This document shows positions 58,601 through 64,000 of a stretch of DNA of 64,000 nt, piece after piece. Numbering within the stretch: the first letter of the stretch is position 1; the number at the start of each line of letters is the position of its first letter. The notes below the pieces were generated by a model, which did not search any database, was not told where the DNA came from, and saw only the letters and a list, made by a program, of their open reading frames with translations. Source of the stretch: Astropecten irregularis (Eukaryota; Echinodermata; Asteroidea; Paxillosida; Astropectinidae); assembly GCA_963971285.1 (NCBI GenBank), contig OZ020260.1, positions 4,498,798 through 4,562,797 on the forward strand. Direction: 5' to 3'. The position numbers and the translations under genes are program-made.

Positions 58601-60348
58601 TGACCCAGCGGTATTTGTTGTGTGAGTCGGGGTCGGGCTCTTTACCCATGTAGCACGGCATAGCCTGAACTGAAGAATCGAGACAAAAACACAGTTAAGA
58701 GGGAGACTTTGTTTGCCCTTAAAGGCATGATTGGTAAAGGTCACAGAACAGCACTCACTCTTTGTCTAATCCAACATGTACTGAAATGATAAGCCTGTGA
58801 AAATTTGAGCTCAATCAGACATTCTGAGTTGCAAGAAAATAGCAAAAAGTCGAATCAATTATTCTTATAAAACATAAATAATGGTTTTGATCTTGCCCCG
58901 AGAACTGTTTTCGGTATTTGCTTTACCAATTTCTGGATAAATACGCCATTTCATTTCAGTTTTAATGTTATGTTTCTATACCAGCACCATCCTTATATCC
59001 TGAAATGTATAGGTAAATCTGTGCTTATTTCTGTTTTGGGTGTGTTCTGATTCGAGTATATGTTACATCCTGGTTATGTATACCAAACCTTTAATACACT
59101 CAAAATAACGGAAGATATTTTGTCTCTTCCAATTTAACTGCATACACACCGTTTACATTTTAATGGAATTCTTATTCCACATTCATAAGTACACACGAGG
59201 CTCACTAGAACGTTACAATTTGATTTGTGCACAAAGATGCCCGAATTTGCGCTGTATCTTATTTTCTGAGGGATTCTATCCAAACTCACCCTTTTTGTTA
59301 AATAATTTTTTTTTCATCAGTGCTCGCATCAATAACAACAATATGCGTTGACAATAAACACAAAATATTACAGTTAATTATAATCAGCCATGAAGATCTC
59401 ATTTTCATATCTTCATGACTCAATCAGTGGCATAAATGTAGGTGATTTAAAGGTATCCTTTGGTAAATTTGATAGGTCAGCTGCGATCTGTTCATAATTT
59501 GATTTGTCACCAAATAAAAAGAAACCTGTGAAATTTTCAGCTCATTTTTTTTTCATTTGAAACAGTAGAAAACAGCGAGAAACCGTTGCAATTATTACCC
59601 GAAATTGTAAGAGTTATTGTAATTGTAAGGTTTAATAATTTGATCTCGGAGATCAAAACTGTTTTCGGTCTTTTGTTTGACTAATTTCTTGATAAATACA
59701 ATAATTTCAGGCGCAAAAAATGTTAACGGTATGTTTGTACCAGGTCCAATTTTATACACTGTAGGCTACATGTAAACATGTGAACATTTCTGTTTTGGTT
59801 TCCTACCAATGTATGATATTGTACCTTTAAAGAAAAAAAAAATAATTATAGCTTTATCTGCATATATCTCGTTTAATATAAGACGGACAGATTTCATGCA
59901 CGAGTGCGGTTTTAATGACGAAAAAATTTAACGGTATGTTTCAACCACCACCATCTTCATACCCTGTAAGTTATACGCAAATCTGTGAACATTATTTTCT
60001 GTTTTGGTGTCTTACCAAAGTATGATACTACCTTTAAGCAGCTCTTAGAAATAAGCCCCTTGTCTCCAAGAGTCTACCTTAATCTCATAATTACATGCAG
60101 TTTTAGAAGAAGCAAGCGATATTTGAAATAAACTTCAACTTATATGAATGAATATTTTCAAGTTTTTGCCTAAAACTATTTCATATCATTTTGTTTTGTT
60201 TTGATAAAGAAATGTCTAAAAAGAACCTGCTTCGAAAATAAAATTGTCTAAACTAGATTATCATCTGTATTTTTAAGGACTTACCTTTTATTTCATTTGT
60301 TAGAGCGGCAGAGATGATAAATATGATGATTAGCTTCAACATTTCCAT
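55675..60348 (-). CDS. Secreted F5/8 type C (discoidin) domain protein
   Basis: Four minus-strand exons: 60285-60348, 58394-58669, 56189-56529, 55675-55818 (TAA). They total 825 nt, 274 aa, phases 1, 1, 0. Residues 1-17 (MEMLKLIIIFIISAALT) form a signal peptide. Exon 2 encodes about 90 residues with Cys in PCYMGK, DPCQCTK, TPCRPF and LLNCVAL, then a Thr-rich linker (TTEAPTSTATT). Exons 3-4 are an F5/8C domain: SCGAQLGMEDVSIPD, APWFQVDLGKVTQVEGVIMQ, YVTAYQVQY, ITQ/TFTGNSD, ARYIRILPI, and the closing MRIELIGC. Such domains bind glycans, phospholipids or collagen outside the cell. I do not recognise the Cys region. The stop codon overlaps a GTAAGT, so a form with further exons is possible. Confidence 0.88.
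56637..57511. mobile_element. Foldback element with an internal minisatellite
   Basis: Left end (GCCCTGTCACACCTAGCCGA, GCGATACCGGAGCACAAATG) and right end (complement: GCCGTGTCACACACTAGCGA, GCGATACCGGAGTACACA) are inverted repeats of about 110 bp. The inside is the 20-bp array. It lies in intron 2 of the F5/8C gene. Confidence 0.75.
56733..57202 (+). repeat. Minisatellite ACGGTTTCACATCGGTAAGA, about 23 copies
   Basis: A 20-21 bp unit, very uniform, with single A insertions and a few C/T changes. Each unit on the plus strand contains GGTAAG, a donor-like string, but the host gene is on the other strand. Confidence 0.92.
57705..58083. mobile_element. Harbinger-like MITE with TAA target duplication
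   Basis: Inverted ends of about 33 bp: GGCCATAAAAAAAATATTGT...GGCGTAAC and GTTACGCCAATACAAC...TTTATGGCC. TAA lies on both sides (57702-57704, 58084-58086). The 3-bp TAA/TTA-type duplication fits PIF/Harbinger. It splits a TTTAAAGGTA-family repeat, whose intact copy at 30838 shows the empty site. Confidence 0.8.
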
Positions 60349-63300
60349 GATGTACGTCTTGAAAACTGAGACGAGGCTTCAGACTTCATCCACGGAAAAC
60401 TGAGACGATATTTACAGTTCACCTGTGGAGCGACTGCAGTGAAAAAAATGACTGCGCGGTGCCAGCTCGTCTTCGGTCTTACGTCAGGCGAGTTAAGTGT
60501 TGTTTTCGTTTTCATCGATCAGAAGGTTTACTCGTTTCTATGGTAACTTAATGGTTCTGTTTGCCGTGTTGCGTGTATGATAATTAAGAGTAATTAGACT
60601 GAAGGTATTATCAATTCCATGGTATCTTTCTCATTAGTATGGACAATGAGAACACCGTCCTTGTCCTTCGTGAGAACTCTGCTCCGTTATATCCATAATG
60701 ATTACGTGCGTAAAATACCAAGGACCAATCTCTGCCATTGCCTTGTAATTACAGAAACGCGACTCTGCTTTAAGTGTCCTTCGTCTCAACTTATTATTGT
60801 TGTTTTCTTCTATCATGTTCGTGTATGGTTATAATAGAAAAATGGCAGAAGGATTATTGATATCTAATAATGCGTGTAATGATATGCAGTTGGCCTACAC
60901 GCACATCCAACAATAGTATACGCAGCCCGATATATTCAGAGAGATAAAATCTGTTCAATTTAAATGTAATTTATATTACATGTAATTTTGCTTAAAAAAA
61001 AAAAGTTTTTAAGTTGTCACACTATAAGCCGCGGAACAATTTTTATTGAAACAAATACAAACAGGTGGGGGGGGGGGGGGGGGGGGGGGGGTGGCACGCC
61101 CCTTTTCTTCCAGCATAAAAAGGGGGAAAAAGGGGGAAAAACAATATATATTGAGGGAGAAAGACTCTAAAAGAGAAGAAAAAGAGCGGCGAGATAGCTA
61201 GCTTTGATGGCCCCGAAATGCATCCGTTGCTATTAAATTGGCGCATTTTATTTCCATGCCATCCCGTTTGGAAAATCCTGGATCCGCTCCTGACAAAAGT
61301 AAACAGCATAAATTATAAGATTTATCCTAACTATAAGCCTGTCCCCCTCTAAACATGTCCGCCCGGACACATTTACACGGATGTGGCCATGTACCGTTGT
61401 CGGGGACACTTTTTCCTGGTAATTATTTTGCCCCCGGACCCATTAAGGGGCCGGGCAGATTTAACCTTTACATGCAGTGTACGCAATGATATCCGAACGT
61501 CTATCGCATTTTCTTTTTTAATTTAAAGAGGGCGCCACTCAAAAACGTTGATGCAAAAATAAAACAATGTGCGATTTTTGTCTGCTATGTTCCCTTAATA
61601 GATCAAGTAACTACGGAAGCTCATGGTGACCATTTGATTTGTCCTCTTCCAATGACAAAATGACAACTTTGAAACATTGCTGATTGAATGAAAATTAACG
61701 ACGGCGATAATTATTAACAATGGCAAGACAAAACTATTTTACCTTAGATTTCAAGCTAGTCTGGTTCCCGGACCCAAAAAAGCTCCCGACTTTCGTCTGT
61801 CAAATATAGGGTCCGGTATCGGCTACGTGTACTGGAGGGTCAAGTGACTTTAAATTTTTGACTTTTTACGGAAAAAGCCGAAGCATTACGAACTCGTTTT
61901 CGTCCAACTTCGGATAGTTACGTTGACCGTCGGCTATTTCCGACAGGTCACGGGAGGTCATGAACGTAAGGGAAAGACAGGTCATGTAAATATGTTTAAT
62001 TCCGTGCTACAGTTATAGCCAAAATAGAGCATACTTATTGTCCACATACAACAGAGCACTCTTCCTATTATGCACTTTTGAGGAGTTTTTTGTATGTTTT
62101 TTCCCCACTCTTTGAACTCTTATTCTGCCCAGATAAAATTACATGTGCTTACAAAAGTGCAAAAATGAATACTAAAATTGAATCTCGCCAAACTCTAAAA
62201 CTAGCTTCCGCGCCTGCGCAAACATGACAGCTGTGTCATGTTCTATTTTTAACCGTAGCCGATACCTGACCTAAGATTTTTAATAAGAGTCGTCAGGGAA
62301 TCTTTGGGCAGGGAACCAGACTAATTTCAAGCATCATACACGAGTTTACACTTCTAAAAAAGCGCATGCGTGGTAGTGCCTCGTTTCGAAGTCGCGATCA
62401 AAACCGCCGAAGTGTAAACCCGTGTATTGTCTTCGACAATGGACGGGCTTACACTTCGGAAAGTGCACATGAGTGGAAGTGCCTCGTTTAGAAGTTGCGA
62501 TGAAAATCTAAGATGGCTGCCATGGTGTAAACCCGTGTATTGCCGTCCGCCATCCGAGTTCCCGTCTTTGCAAAGATGATATATTTTTTTCATGCAAGCC
62601 TTTGATGTGGACATCATTATATAAGAACGTGTTCTCCGTACGGTTACACACCAAAGAGACACTGAGACAAGTTTTAGTCACCTGTGACGCTTTTAGGGAT
62701 ATTTGTTTTTATTAATCCCACAACACCATGATGAATTCTGTTTACATTGGGGGAGCTTTACTTTAATATTACACTATCATCTAAATCTTGCAGCGTTATG
62801 GACTCAATTTTGATTCTTACTTGGGTCAGTGGAAATTCCCTATTCCAAGAAGGCTTTTATTTGCTAAACAAATTTGACCTCTGTACTAATGACGTCACAA
62901 GAAGTTTACACGAGTGCAGTGTTAACTTTTTTTTTATGGTAATCAATGGATTTTGGTTCCTCCACTTCCTCCTTGAAAACACTTTGTATGTAGCGCGCGG
63001 CATATCAAGGGGAAACGGTGCCCGGTGGCAACAGTGCGCCACCAAGAGTTTGCAACATTTTGACCAATCACAATGCGCGGAATTAAGCTTGTCGACAAAT
63101 TGTGCAAGTGGAAGGATGCGCACTTTGTCGACAACATTCATTTCCTGAATTGTGATTGGCCAAGGCAATGTTAACTCGTGGTGGCGCACTATTGTTAATC
63201 GCCCGTTTTGCGCCCCTCATTCCAACCTGAGATGCTAATATCAAAATATCACACCGTAATTTTGAAATTTTTAATCTTTCTTTGCTCATTGGATTTGATT

Positions 63301-63746
63301 TCCCAATAACTTCCAATGATTTTCCAATAACTGACAATACAGCCAATTTGCCTTTGCGTTTTGTGCGCAAAACGTGGCGCCCGGGACACGTGCCCCCTTA
63401 CCCCGCTCTAGTTACGCCACCGTTTGTATGTAAACAAATAAGGTGACATCATTCGTACGTACACTGATTAAACTTAGCCACTAATAAAATAAAATTTTGA
63501 GTAAAGATCACCAAAAAAACCATCAAAACAAAACAATACATTTCATGGCGGCCAGAGGTTTTGAAACTCATTGCAAGGATAAAAATTGATTGACAACTTA
63601 AAACGAATGAACAAAAAATAATACTTATACTATAATCTATGTGCTCTGTATCATCTAGTTAATGTCCGGTCATCAGAGACAGCGTCCACTGCCGGGGAAA
63701 CTGTGCCGTCTCGACGGTACCGTGGTCCGATGTGAACTCGGTGAGC
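60349..63746. other. Region between F5/8C gene and insulin-like exon
   Basis: No exon recognised. Contains a run of about 27 G at 61064-61090, a TA-flanked MITE at 61759-62321, and a direct duplication of a GTGCCTCGTTTCGAAGT-type segment at about 62340-62540. The first part should hold the F5/8C promoter and the last part the 3' UTR of the insulin-like gene. Confidence 0.45.
61759..62321. mobile_element. TA-flanked MITE, GTCTGGTTCCC ends
   Basis: Inverted ends GTCTGGTTCCC and GGGAACCAGAC, each flanked by TA; inner GTATCGGCTACG and GTAGCCGATAC are also inverted. No protein-coding frame. Confidence 0.65.
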
Positions 63747-63853
63747 CTAGCACAGCTCGTACACTTCCTCGTAGTAGCAGCCTTCGTGGCAGCACTCCTC
63801 AGTCAGACTCCTCTTTTCGATTCCTCTCTTCAAGAAGCTGTTCGCCTCCTCGC
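63747..63853 (-). CDS. Insulin/relaxin-family peptide, last exon (A chain), gene runs off window
   Basis: A strong acceptor (TTCTTTTGTCTCAATCATTCTGCAG on the minus strand, split here by length: pyrimidine tract then CTGCAG) precedes a 107-nt frame ending TAG at 63749-63747. It starts in phase 1, the same phase as the C-peptide intron of insulin-family genes. It encodes the end of a C-peptide (EEANSFLKRGIEKR) and an A chain SLTEECCHEGCYYEEVYELC, with the exact family spacing CC-x3-C-x8-C and two dibasic KR sites for processing. The stop comes directly after the last Cys. These are secreted hormones; echinoderms have insulin/IGF-, relaxin- and gonadulin-type members. The B chain that would decide the class lies beyond 64000. 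No such exon is seen in the remaining 147 bp. Confidence 0.8.
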
Positions 63854-64000
63854 CTGCAGAATGATTGAGACAAAAGAACGCACGATCCCGCCATAATTAT
63901 CCACAGGGAGACATTTCTGAATCGAGGTCCAACTCATTCAAAAAGGTTCATGAATAGTTACCGAACAATGGCCTTAAGTGTATTAGCGATTGCGGACGTT

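Noticed and set aside
62354-62662. Minus-strand frame MSLWCVTVRRTRSY...
   Set aside because: It spans a direct duplication of a repeat segment; the protein repeats itself only because the DNA does.
63662-63868. Plus-strand frame beginning MSGHQRQRPLPG
   Set aside because: It lies antisense to the insulin/relaxin A-chain exon, which has clear family signatures; Ser/Arg composition is a shadow.

Overview
This is animal nuclear DNA: short exons with GT..AG splice sites, long introns, dispersed SINEs and MITEs, and minisatellites. Gene content and the very dense foldback MITEs suggest a marine invertebrate deuterostome, most likely an echinoderm (perhaps a sea star). That placement is inference; no ribosomal or mitochondrial marker is present.

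Layout. (1) 105-23885, plus strand: 29 consecutive exons (4,935 nt, a 1,644-residue C-terminal part) of a secreted or extracellular protein. It is built from ten thrombospondin type-1 (TSP1) repeats and nine CUB domains in strict alternation; the 5' part lies off the window. (2) 25766-27045, minus: a complete two-exon sulfiredoxin gene (SRXN1, 153 aa). (3) 28475-38256, plus: a complete eleven-exon medium-chain acyl-CoA dehydrogenase gene (ACADM, 431 aa), divergent from SRXN1, with a DR1 nuclear-receptor-like site 100 bp before its start codon. (4) 42633-42766, plus: an orphan terminal exon right after a 1.17 kb minisatellite. (5) 46023-51676, minus: a seven-exon homologue of human C6orf136 (DUF2358), 516 aa, with a basic, mitochondrial-like first exon. 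(6) 55675-60348, minus: a four-exon secreted protein of 274 aa with a signal peptide, a Cys-containing N-terminal region, a Thr-rich linker and an F5/8 type C (discoidin) domain. (7) 63747-63853, minus: the last exon of an insulin/relaxin-family peptide gene, with a full A-chain cysteine pattern; the B-chain exon lies beyond the window end.

The rest is repeats. There are three tRNA-related SINE families. Several foldback MITE families share one terminus of the type GGGGYCRATTTCAC. Others are pogo-like and Harbinger-like MITEs, a LINE 3' relic, four large minisatellites, and an exact 216-bp tandem duplication. The genes are not an operon and show no common pathway. ACADM and SRXN1 are both metabolic/redox genes in a head-to-head pair; genes 1, 6 and 7 encode extracellular proteins.

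The most notable items are the [TSP1-CUB]n gene, whose exon phases make each TSP1+CUB block a symmetric cassette, and the insulin/relaxin A-chain exon at the right edge. Exon borders come from reading frames and splice consensus. All complete gene models sum to a multiple of three, and intron phases agree at every junction.
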